This document shows positions 11,327 to 20,662 of a stretch of 64,000 bases of DNA, in pieces. The position numbers were made by a program, and so were the translations under genes. Numbering within the stretch: position 1 is the first letter of the stretch; each line of letters starts with the position of its first letter. The notes below the pieces were generated by a model, which saw nothing but the letters and a program-made list of their open reading frames with translations, ran no database searches and had not been told where the DNA came from. The DNA lies in contig NW_005178819.1 of assembly GCF_000350225.1 (NCBI RefSeq), forward strand, positions 239,939 to 303,938. Direction: 5' to 3'. This stretch comes from Chondrus crispus. Its lineage: Eukaryota > Rhodophyta > Florideophyceae > Gigartinales > Gigartinaceae.

Positions 11327-12431
11327 ATGTCAGGAGTAGACCCAGCGAATATCAGCCCTCCTTCCGATCCGGTGCCACCCAACGTGGCGCCCTCTCTTCC
11401 CGCTCTAGACGCCGCCACCTCCGCGGCGATCTCTGAGCTTGTTGCGACTCAGCTCAGAGAGGCGCTTCAATCCCTGCAACCGAATTCAGGGACCCAACAG
11501 GTGTTACAGCCTAGCACCGCAGTTCAGCCCACCGCAGACCCGGTCGCGGGTCAGACGCCTGCTCGAGCAGAGGACGTCGGGGTCCCCGGTGGAGCCGAAG
11601 CAGCCCCTACCGCGCTGGAAAACACCGCCGCGCCCGTCGTCGCCGCTCTGCCGCCGAATCAGTCAGAGGAACCCGGAGCTGAGAAGGACGCCGAGGGTTC
11701 CTCATCCGAAGACGAGGACGATCAAGTTTTTGACCCGGACACCGGCTCCGGATCCCAGCCCTTCACCGCGGGCTGGTACGAGGAGAGGCGGGGGTACCGA
11801 GTCCCTACTCGCTTCGAGGTCCCCCGTCGTTTTGAGGAGGACTTCCCCGTTGGTTTCGAGCCAGAGAGTGTTGAGCACTACAGGACATTTGGGGCTACTC
11901 ACGCCAGCCCGGGCAGAGCAAGCGAGGCGTCTTCTCCCTACGTCACCTCAGCTTACCTCTGCCAGGTGTCGAACAGGCTCTCGAGCGGCCGAGTTGCCGG
12001 GAACAACCTCAAACGGTTGAGGTGTTTCCGCAACTTAACTCGGTTCCCGTGCCGAAATTTTTATGATTTCCGATCAGCAACTCGCCGTGTTTGGGGTGTA
12101 CGAGCTCAACGCGGCCAAGTACGAGGTACTGTGCGGAAGGCAGGGAGCTTCTGGGGTCGCCGACCCAGACCTCCACGAGGCGTACATCGACCCGCCTGCC
12201 GCCTTCAGCTCAGCGGGCCGGCAGGCGTTCCGGCGTCAGCAGGTCCAGTCCATTCGCTTCGCCGCCCAACTCGCGGGGCGTCGTCGGGGTGGACTCAACG
12301 CGCCGCCGGCTATCCCAGGCCTTCTCCGAGGCCCAGCACCCGCCAGTAGCTCTACCTCAGCACAGACCCCATCCACCAGGGGTCGAGGGCCCGGACGGGG
12401 ACGCGGACGTCGAGGGGGTAGGAGCAACTAA
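11327..12431 (+). pseudogene. gag-like ORF1 of DIRS-like element
   Basis: Probable nucleocapsid protein by position before RT. The first piece (ATG at 11327) is rich in Ala, Pro, Ser and Glu with an acidic stretch (SSSEDEDDQVFDPDTG), then a conserved-looking core (FEVPRRFEEDFPVGF). The frame moves near 11940 and again at the T-run of 12057-12063. The last piece (12063-12431) ends in a basic Gly/Arg tail (RGPGRGRGRRGGRSN), a likely nucleic-acid binding end. No zinc knuckle was found. Five bases separate its stop from the RT start. Confidence 0.65.
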
Positions 12432-12436
12432 CCACA

Positions 12437-14353
12437 ATGGGTTCAACGGGTCGACCGACAGACCCTCCCTCGGTGCGGGTGGGCAACTCGTACAGGGCGT
12501 GGGAAGACGTAGGTGCGAGCCCTTGGTTGGTGAGGCAGTTGAGGTTCGGACTACAACTGCCGTGGATGAAGGAGTTGCCCTACCAGCGCCCCCGCCCATA
12601 CCCGATGGCGAGGGAGGACGGGCTGTTTGCGAAGGAGAAGTCTACACGTTGGTTGAAGATGGGGTTTGCGCGCAGGGCGACGGAGTCGGAAGCCCGCTTG
12701 CTGATGCGTACCGGCCTCATCTTCCCATCATTCGTCACACAATCGGCGGGGAAGAGGAGGCTGGTCATCGACTACAAGCGTGCCAACGAGTGCATGGAGG
12801 CGAGGACGTTCAGGATGGACCAGATGTCCGACCTCGCCTCCGTGCTGGTGAAGGGCGATCACCTCTTCAAGGCCGATATCAAGGACGCCTACTACCACCT
12901 GCGCATAAGAAAACAACATCAGATGCGGTTGGCCTTCTTCGTCGGGGACCGCATCTATCTACCGCTTTGTCTCAACTGTGGCCTCGCCGTGGCCCCGTGG
13001 TTCTTCACTAAGGCAGTAGCTCCCGTCGTTGGGTTTCTACGCAAACTGGGCCACCGCGTCTTCTCCTACCTGGACGACTTCTTTGGTGCCGCCAAGCCTG
13101 CACCAGAAAGTCGCTGCGCTGGTCGCAGGGAGACCCGCCAGTTCGGGCGCATGATGCGGCTTCTATTCGAGAAGCTCGGACTACTGCTACACCCGCTGAA
13201 GTGCTTCTTCGAGGGCTCTACGCGACTCGAGGTCATCGGCATACTCGTCGACACCGAGGGGGAGCGCTTCCTCCTACCCCCGAAGAAACTCGCCGAGATC
13301 GAGCGCAGCGCCGCAGCCCTACTCAAGTACGCCTCGCAACACTGCCGCTACGTCAAGCGAAGGCGGTGGAGCGCTTCGCTGGCTTGGCCAACGCTGCCGG
13401 GCCCGCGGTTGTCGACGCCCGCCTCCGCCTCCGCGAGCTGTTCTTCGCGTTGGGCAGCTTCATGTGCCCTGCCCGGAACGGGTCAAGGGCTTGGCCGCGC
13501 GGGAGCCTCAAGTACAGTGACACCGGGCGCTCCGAGGCCGGGCCCGCCGCAGGCGACAATTTTGAGCGTGACGAAACGAAACGTGACGAAACGAAACGTG
13601 TCGAATCGAAACGTGACAAACGGAAAAGTCACGCTCACGGTTTCGTTTCGACGACATGGCGCGGGGCGAGGCGGCGATCCGCACCTCAGTCACGCAGCGA
13701 TGCGCGACTTGCAATGGTGGGAACGGCTAAGCAGCAACCCGCACGTGGGCCTCGCTATCTGGCCGCACCCCGACGCATGCTTCTTCAAGGATGCCAGCAT
13801 GTCGGGGTGGGGAGCCGCCTGGCAAGGGGAAGTGCCGGCGTCGGGTTTCTTTGGCCAAGAGCAGGAGGGCGCCCACATCAACGAGCTGGAGCTGAGTGCC
13901 GCCCTCCTCGCCCTCAACAAGTTTCTACCCTTCGCCCGCCGGCGCCACGTGTTGCTGGTTACCGACTCCCTGGTGACTGCACACGTCGTTCGCAATTATA
14001 CAAGCCGTTCACCCCGCCTCCTCGCAAAGCTACACCTACTCAGAGAGCTTTGCGAGTCGAACGGCATCACTATCTCTACGTGCCACCTTCCATCCGTGCT
14101 CAACTGTTGGGCCGATCGGCTGTGACGGCGGCGGGACAGTTTCGATTGGCACCTGCCCCTTGACGCAAAACAGCTCCTGGAACGTCGCTTCCCCGTTCCT
14201 CTCATCTTTCTCGACGGCCACGCCCTACCCGATCGCCCCTGTCCGTCCGCCTTCTTCCCTGTCGTCGTGTCCCGGCCAGCGCTCCTGGGTGTTTGGGCCC
14301 GCTACCTCGCCGAAAGAAACGGGGCCCTCATCCCGCCGCATTGGCCCCGGTAG
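12437..14353 (+). pseudogene. DIRS-type reverse transcriptase/RNase H
   Basis: ATG at 12437. RT motifs in order: KRRLVIDYKRANEC (about 12752), FKADIKDAYYHLRI, LPLCLNCGLAVAPWFFTK and the catalytic YLDDFFG at about 13067-13087. Near 13353 the sense sequence moves to the overlapping frame (AVERFAGLANAAGPAV) and returns before 13680, after a tandem repeat at about 13566-13627. RNase H then follows with CFFKDASMSGWGAAW, HINELELSAALLA and LLVTDSLVTAHVV. A TGA at 14123-14125 interrupts the frame at the position after WADRL. The frame then stays open, with related-looking sequence, to a TAG at 14351. It is not functional in this copy. Confidence 0.85.
13566..13627 (+). repeat. ~15-nt tandem repeat inside RT ORF
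   Basis: About four imperfect copies of a CGTGACGAAACGAAA unit lie between the RT and RNase H parts. They are absent from related proteins as I know them. The tract is translated as repeated VTKRN in the long frame. Confidence 0.75.
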
Positions 14354-15618
14354 CAGTGGTTTCAGAGCGCCGCCGCCGTGGCTCGCCCTGTGATGCTGCC
14401 GACCTCCATCACGACGCCGTGGCCCAGGGCCATGTTCGTATTCGGGCAGCTGCCCGGCGCCGTTGGCAGAATGAGGGTACCGCCGCAGCCACCCGATTAC
14501 TAGGGGCCCGCGCGGGGGCCTCTGAAGCCGCACGGTTGCTGGGACTCACGCATGCATCGAGTACGCAAGCGGCGTACCAGCACCATTGGGAGGCCTTTCG
14601 AGCCTACTGTGCTGCTGACAGAGTCCCCTCTCTTCCCGCCGCGCCCGTGACGGTCGCCTGTTATCTTGGACATTTGTATGGGAAGGGGACTGTACGCGGT
14701 GGCTCCATCCGTCCCTACATTGCTGCAATCGGAGCCCAGCATCGCCGCTTTGAGCTCCCCGACCTGACGGATGATCGGCTTGTTACCTCTACGCGGCAAG
14801 GCTACCTCGCTAACGATGCTGCTCGCTCTGCCGGTCCCCCTGTGCGCTCCGCCCCGCTTCCCGCCGAGTGCGCCGAGCGCGCCCTGAAGCTGGCCCTCGC
14901 TGCAGCCACGCCTCGCGTCCTTCAGCGGTGGGGCGTGATTGCCGTCGGCTTCCTGCTGTGCACACGCCCCACTACCTTGCGTCTGCTTCGCCGCTCGGAT
15001 GTCCATCTCGGTCAGCGCGAGGTGACAATCCAGATGGTCCACTTCAAGTATGGCGAGCGCGGATCCTCGCCCCGCATCGCGCTTCGCATCCCTGTTTCCT
15101 CGACCGCCGACCCAGTCTACCGCCTACTCTGGTCGCTCGTCCGCGCCCCTCCCGCTCCCACGTCCTATCTTTTCCCGGGCCTGTCTACCGCTGTCGCACT
15201 CACCGCCGCCGCGCTCCGCTCCGCCTTGGAAGAACTCGTTCGCAACGTCCCGCCTCCGGCTGGCACCAAGTTCACCGCTCGCTCGTTGCGCCGTGGAGGA
15301 ATCTCTGCCGCGTACGCCGCGGGGGTGAGGCTCGCCACCATTATGCGGCTGTCGAACCACACCTCCGCCGAGGTAGTGCATAAGCACTACTTTGACGCTC
15401 TGCTACCGGTTTCCGCCGCGGCACGGGTATTCTTCGGGCGCTTCGCGCCCTCGGCTGCCCCCTGTCTCATTTGTGACCGGTGGCCAGTCTCGACTCTTTT
15501 GGCATATTTCGGCGCGGGGCATGGATTACGGACTGTATCTGTAAACTACACTGTAATGCCCCTCGTTATCGCTCTTGCTGTCAGTCACTCTCACCGCGGC
15601 GCAAGCCCCGAGTATTAG
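14293..15618 (+). CDS. tyrosine recombinase of DIRS-like element
   Basis: Integrates the circular cDNA by site-specific recombination. The open frame has no early ATG (it begins with TTG), so its true start or fusion to the RT is unresolved. Sense sequence begins about 14510 with an N-terminal SAM-like region (STQAAYQHHWEAFRAYCA). The catalytic domain follows: an Arg in LCTRPTTLRLLRRSDV, ARSLRRGGISAAYAAGV (the H/S-x-x-R box) and LSNHTSAEVVHKHYFD (His and the nucleophilic Tyr). The reading frame runs through B1 and ends inside repeat A2, so the natural stop is supplied by the repeat. Confidence 0.85.
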   Translation: MGPLPRRKKRGPHPAALAPVAVVSERRRRGSPCDAADLHHDAVAQGHVRIRAAARRRWQNEGTAAATRLLGARAGASEAARLLGLTHASSTQAAYQHHWEAFRAYCAADRVPSLPAAPVTVACYLGHLYGKGTVRGGSIRPYIAAIGAQHRRFELPDLTDDRLVTSTRQGYLANDAARSAGPPVRSAPLPAECAERALKLALAAATPRVLQRWGVIAVGFLLCTRPTTLRLLRRSDVHLGQREVTIQMVHFKYGERGSSPRIALRIPVSSTADPVYRLLWSLVRAPPAPTSYLFPGLSTAVALTAAALRSALEELVRNVPPPAGTKFTARSLRRGGISAAYAAGVRLATIMRLSNHTSAEVVHKHYFDALLPVSAAARVFFGRFAPSAAPCLICDRWPVSTLLAYFGAGHGLRTVSVNYTVMPLVIALAVSHSHRGASPEY

Positions 15619-15675
15619 ATGGGTTACTGGCAGCGCTGCGTAACGTCTTCTCTAGCTAGTCATCCGTTTCTCAGC
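15501..15675 (+). repeat. internal B1-A2 joint of the DIRS-like element
   Basis: B1 (15501-15529, GGCATATTTCGGCGCGGGGC followed by ATGGATTAC) is directly fused to A2 (15530-15675). The joint reads ATTAC then GGACTG, the sequence expected when the element's ends meet in a circle. Confidence 0.9.
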
Positions 15676-15890
15676 CCGCCCGCCCGCTCCTCGCGACCGC
15701 GCCTTTCTGCCAACCGTCTCTATTTTCATCTTCTTTTCTACTTTCGAATATGATACGTTACCTTTATTGCATGATACGGCACCTGTATTGCGTTACTACC
15801 TAACGGCCGTGACCCCAAAAATTATTTAGAAATTACTCCTGAAATAAAATCTGTGTTACAAGGCATATTTCGGCGCGGGGCATGGATTAC
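15676..15890 (+). repeat. right terminal segment with B2
   Basis: Noncoding, AT-rich, with an AATAAAA-like tract near 15843 that could serve 3' end formation. B2 (15862-15890) copies B1 base for base over 29 nt and forms the right end of the element. Confidence 0.8.
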
Positions 15891-16330
15891 GCGCGTACGG
15901 CTGCGCACACGTGTAGTGGCAACAGCCGCGCGGTAATTAGTAATTCTAGCGCCAGTTTCTTAATTGTGTACAGTACCTGGCACGCACTAGGCGGCAGGGA
16001 CTGTACTAGGACAGGTGTCCGAAGCGTTCCTGTGAGGAATTAAGACCTGACTCCCGTCCCCACCAGTAAACTGTGGCAAGCTCGCCCCCGTCCCTTTCGC
16101 GCCTTATACTACCGTTCGTGAAGTCTATCCGACGCGCTGGCTTCGAACCCGTTACGGGTCGCTCCCGTTTACGCACCACGGGGCGACTTCGCCTAGCCGG
16201 CCAGTGAGTCTCTCCCTTTTCGCGACTTCGCCCGTACCGGATTTATTCGCGCCCCGAGTCTGCGTGGCGTGCTCCTTCTGCTGAGCTTCCGCCTCTCACC
16301 CATCCCAGGGCGGACAGGAGCTATCTCACA
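15891..16330 (+). repeat. 3' LTR of element 1, right piece
   Basis: Continues the LTR after the DIRS-like insertion and aligns with 471-915. It is shorter than the 5' copy near its start because one arm of the palindrome is missing. It ends CTATCTCACA at 16330. Confidence 0.85.
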
Positions 16331-16918
16331 ACCAACACTGACTTGTACACACGTAAAGCCCTTCGAGGGAGACGTCTTCGTGACAGCCTCCGTCGGAAAT
16401 AGGTCACAATAGCAGCGCTACTGTAGCGCTGATATTGTGACCTATTCTGACTATATGGTGTAACACCAACGTGTCGCCCAATGGCTCGAAACACCTTCAC
16501 CGGTTCGGTCGCAACCACCAGCACAAGATAAGGGAGATAAGTAGAATTTGAAATAGAAAAGGATAGGGAAATAAAGGAAAGAGAAAGGGGACCCCCGAGC
16601 GCAAAGGATAACGTTAGCAAAAGTAGAAGGGATTGTCTTGTAAAAGACGGACTTCGACCAAGGAGTTATTCAACTCTGGCAACTCGGGTTACATTTACTG
16701 ACTTGGTGGTCAACGTGCTGGGGTATACATCGCCCCGCCGGAGCCACTACAGTAGCTCGTGGCGCTAGATACCAGATATAATCTACTGTCAGCTAACTTA
16801 ATGGTAACTAAATCACCTAAATAAGTTAAATATTTAATATAAAAACTGTGCAAATATTTACACGTTAGCCCCCCGATCGCGGACTATAATTGCTTCCACC
16901 GCAGTGCCATTGCACTAC
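16331..16918 (-). repeat. truncated 3' LTR, Ty3 family 2
   Basis: On the minus strand it begins TGTAGTGCAAT at 16918, preceded by GAAGGGGGAA, a polypurine tract nearly identical to that of element 2 (AGAAGGGGGATA before 48308). It carries the usual LTR landmarks and is cut at 16331 by the end of element 1. Confidence 0.85.
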
Positions 16919-17024
16919 ATTCCCCCTTCAGAGCGTCCTTGTACATTGGCTACAACTCTTGATCTCCAACTCGTTTTTCTCTTCTCGACCTCTCCCATCT
17001 CCATTCCTGACCGAGGGTCACCGC

Positions 17025-19700
17025 ATGAACAAGGACGTGACGAATCCCACGTGTCCTCCCCCCTCTCATCTCGCTGGCGAAAAGAATGCCCGTCGGTGCA
17101 CTGGTATTGGCTTTGCGAACGGGTCTCGCGCTTCCGTCAACCTCCCTCCTATACCCAGCGGTCCCCCTGCTTCGGACGTTTCTGACCCGGCCTTTCATCC
17201 AGGTTATCATCTTTCTTGGGTAACCCGCCGCTACCCCTCACTCGACGAGCTACAGGACAAAATCTTGCACCAACATCCTTCCTTATTTGCCTCCGCCCAG
17301 TGGTTCTCCTTCGTAGGCATTCGCGACGTTTCCAATGTTGATCCCCAATTCGTGGACGACGCGGGCATGTCGCCTAGTAATCTCCCCGTACTCGCTATTC
17401 GCTCCTTTGACTGGCGGACCCATATAGCAATTCCAACTTCCATCCTACGTCATCCTCCCCCACGCGGTCGTCTCACTCTCTCTCTGCGATATATGGAGGC
17501 CGTATTCGCTCGGCTTGCCATCCCCATTTCCGACACCCTCATACCGTCAGCATACTATTGCGACACTTGGAGATGTCGTACAGAGGGCGAACGCCTATAT
17601 CTTGACAATCTCATTGATGCCACCTTCAGTGACCCTTCCGCCGAGGCGGACCGCCTGTGGCGAAACTGACATACCGTCACATCTGACGCCATCTTCTGGA
17701 CCGAACCCATTATCCCTTCGAATTTCCGTCACTTCAAACGCGGAAGTATTTCCTTTTTACTGTGTACCGTACGCTTTGAGCGTCGTATTCGTTCTGATAC
17801 TGGGTATTGTAGTGCAATAATGGGCTCTACGGGGGGGTGAAAAGAAAGGAAAATATTTGGATTTGGATATGAAAAGTAGTCCGGGTTGGGGGGACACACG
17901 TGTGAATAATTGCACAGTTTTAATTTTTAATTATTTTATTTAGTTAATTAGTTGGCATTAATTTTGCTGACACTAGATTAGATCTAGGATCTAGCGCCGT
18001 GAGCTACTGTAGAGGCTCCCGCGGGGCGATATATACCTTAGCCCTCTGACCACCAAGTCAGTAAAGGTAACCCGAGTTGCCGGAGTTGAATGTCGCCTTG
18101 GTCGAAGTCCGTCTCTACCAAGACGCTCCCTTTTACCTAAGCCTACGGCATCCTCTATCGCTCGGGGGTTCCCTTTTCTCTTCCCTTTATTTCGCTATCC
18201 TTTTCTATCTCTAATTCTACCTATTTTTCCCCTATCTTGTGTTGGTGCCATCGGCCTCGGTTGCGACCGAACCGGTGTAGGTGTTTCGAGCCATCGGGCG
18301 GCACGGTTGACGTAGCGCTGCTACTTTCATTTCATCCCGTCGGGCTGCGTTGCGACGCCCCCGTCGAAGGCCTTGTCGCGTCACAAGGTGTCGAAGAAGC
18401 TCAACGAGCATTGGCCTTACAACCCAGTGGAACCGGGGTACCTACGTACGCGCCCCACCCCACACTCGTCGAGCAGATCTCTTCGCAAGTCTCTACCACA
18501 CCGATCCCGGACCGGGCTATTTCTCTGTGCCCCCCCCCCTCCTAGCAGAGATCTGAGCTACTACGAGTCGCAAGCTCGTTTAAACGGAGAAGGGAGAGTC
18601 GGACACTCCGTAGCGCTGTGCCATCGGCAGTTCTTCTTTTTGTTGCTGTTGTTGTTTTTGCTGGACCATCGGACCGCGGTCTCTGCCCGACAGGCGCATT
18701 GCACTACAAGTATTTCATGGGCTACCAAATGGTAGAGGCGCGCGAGATTTCCAGGCAGCATTATGCGAATCGTTATCAGTGCGCTCCCGCATGGTGGAGC
18801 CAGTACGAGAAGTGTCAAAGCTGTTGGGCTGAATTAGGACCCATCCTCACGTACTATGGCAGCCATCTGCGAGATCTACAACACGGGTTGTGGGTTGATT
18901 TCCTTACAGAGTGGTGCATCAAAGTGGCCGCGACCCTCTTCTGGAAGACCTACGATTGCTGGCGCCTTTAGAACCTCCCCGCGAAGCTGATAGCACATAT
19001 GCGCCTGCTGGACTTCTCCGTCTCTCTGCGTGGCTATGATCTCAATCGCAAAATACACTCCTTCCTTGACATGATCGAGGGTGTGGATTGGGACTGTGTC
19101 CCTCCTCAGAATTCCTCTCGATCTTTCAATCGCCGACGTCCCTATTTCTGCCCAGGTCGAAACCACCCAGCCGGTGGCAACTTCGTGTGGATCAACCTCT
19201 GGTCCTCGAACCTCTGCTCAGCATTGGAAGCCCAAACAAGCCGTCGATTCGGAAACCAAACGCCGGATCCCGATAATCACTTTTGACCCCCGTGAGCTTG
19301 ACGTATGCCCTCGTTCTTCCTCTCTAATTCCTCCTCGTTGGGCTTTCCCTGCTTCCCCGCGCGCAGCTCCATCTCTTCTATCCTCGTAAAAGGCACGTCC
19401 GACTGCCCAAATTCCCTCGGCAGGCCACAACGAAACATTTTCGGTAAGAGAAGCGATATCTTCGCCACGGTCTCCAACAATTCCCGAAAGTAACCACGAC
19501 GTCAAAAGTGGATACTGTACCATGCTCCGTGCTCATGGTGTTGAGGGAGAGGCTCTGCAAGGAGCCTCGATTGACGACCAGCGAGTTTTGGCTCGCCTCG
19601 TGTCATCGCTTCCAAACGAAAATTATTTGGCAAACCGTCAGTCTGAGCTGTCAAGCGCGACAGTTCCCTCGTAATTACTTCTCGCATTTCCATCCCGCCT
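17025..19700 (+). pseudogene. antisense ORF of Ty3 family 2, older copy
   Basis: This frame runs antisense to the minus-strand relic and is homologous to 46532-48197 in element 2. It starts at ATG 17025. Matching blocks include RYPSLDELQ, FVDDAGM, LRYMEAVFARL, CDTWRCRTEGERLYLDNL and AEADRLW. It has TGA at about 17668 and TAG after CWRL at about 18969, and is split cleanly by a solo LTR (17808-18708). It then continues with GYQMVEAREISRQHYANRYQ, CWAELGPILTYYGSHL and, at 19507-19630, MLRAHGVEGEALQGASIDD. Function unknown; I recognise no domain. Protein similarity to the other copy is about one half by eye, yet the frame is largely kept. Confidence 0.7.
17808..18708 (+). repeat. solo LTR of Ty3 family 2
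   Basis: 901 bp from TGTAGTGCAAT to CATTGCACTACA. The flanks GGTAT (17803-17807) and AGTAT (18709-18713) are a one-mismatch target duplication. Removing it joins the reading frame of the antisense ORF exactly. It contains a TATA-like GATATATAC near 18029 and only one copy of the ~80-bp unit that element 2 LTRs carry twice, which explains its shorter length. Confidence 0.9.
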
Positions 19701-20662
19701 GCGCACCAATGAATTAGCGACGTCACCATCATGTGGCCTCTGATCAGTAAAACGAAACTTCTTGCGTACTCTTTTGTTCCTTCGTTTCCTCCACTTTTTC
19801 TTCTTGGTGCCCCACCGTGTCTTGATCACCGTAGCACCCTCATATTACCTCCTTACGTCTCTTCGCCTCTCTGTTTCCTCCTCTTTTCTTCTCATGCGAA
19901 GTTTTCCTCATCCTTACCGGATCCCTCGGCTCCGGATTTCTCCTCCATTTCCTTATTCCTCCTCTTACTTTTGTACGGCGTGTCGCTGAGTCGGTTTCGC
20001 ACCTTCCTGCCAGCCTGTCGTACGGGACCGTCAGCCTCGGCTCTTGTCGAGGACCGGGGTCGTCTCACCGCTACCGGGGGAATAAGCCTGGTGTTTGAAT
20101 TCCTCCTTCGCTCCCCCTAGATCCTCCAAAATTTGTATTCCTGTAGAGCACTAGGAGATGCTTATTCCCCTCCTTGCCATCGAACTCCTCCGTTCGACAA
20201 GAAAAATAGAAATGCCATTTCGTAAGCGGGTGAGGCGATAGCCTCTGTTTCCTACTGCCTGACCCCAGTTGAGAGGTGCAATTCGGCCCTATTCCCGTCG
20301 TGATACGTGTCTCACCACCGCGTCGCTTTAATTGGGCAACACGTTGTTCAACTTCAACGTTCTGACGTATTAAATGTCTCTAACAACCCCTCACGAGTTG
20401 TACCTTCAACGAAGGGTCATTATGGAACACCTATTGAAATTTTATTTGTTAAAATAGCTCTCACTGCCCCCCTGCACAAACAAAAGAAACTAGCAGACAC
20501 AGCATAGAATGACGGTCAATATAATACACCCTGACATCGACGTAGCTGCCTTTGCTGGCTTTGCATTCAAATTTTCCCAGGCTGGCCATGTGTTGGGCGA
20601 TTCAGTTAACGGTGGTTAAGTCTGGACAACAATTTTGATGGTGGGGGCCGGAAGTTACCTCT
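19701..20662. other. pyrimidine-rich relic tract
   Basis: CT-rich on the plus strand to about 20120 and similar in character to the reverse complement of 45900-46500 in element 2, so probably more of the Ty3 relic. From 20120 to 20660 I see no feature. Confidence 0.35.

Larger units (their letters stand above)
11099..15890 (+). mobile_element. DIRS/Ngaro-like tyrosine-recombinase retrotransposon
   Basis: A 4.8 kb element with a gag-like ORF, a DIRS-type reverse transcriptase/RNase H and a tyrosine recombinase. Its repeats are split direct repeats: A1 (11099-11244) at the left, B1 (15501-15529) directly followed by A2 (15530-15675), and B2 (15862-15890) at the right end. This arrangement is typical of Ngaro-type DIRS elements. 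It split the element 1 LTR at ATTAC, which is present at both junctions (11094-11098 and 15886-15890) and also at the internal B1-A2 joint (15525-15529). Confidence 0.9.
392..16330 (+). mobile_element. Ty3/gypsy chromovirus, decayed (element 1)
   Basis: A Ty3-type retrotransposon in the order LTR, gag with CCHC knuckle, protease, reverse transcriptase, RNase H, integrase, chromodomain, LTR. It is dead: most domains are broken by frameshifts or stops, and integrase has lost two acidic catalytic residues. The body carries two solo LTRs (3447-4129 and 4160-5204), and the 3' LTR is split by a DIRS-like element (11099-15890). The 5' LTR is truncated or rearranged at its left edge. No convincing target-site duplication was found, so the outer left limit is approximate. 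Confidence 0.8.

Noticed and set aside
18237-18735. Overlapping ORFs repeated at 35299-35794 and 48985-49411
   Set aside because: They recur only because they lie in copies of the same LTR; low-complexity translations, not genes.
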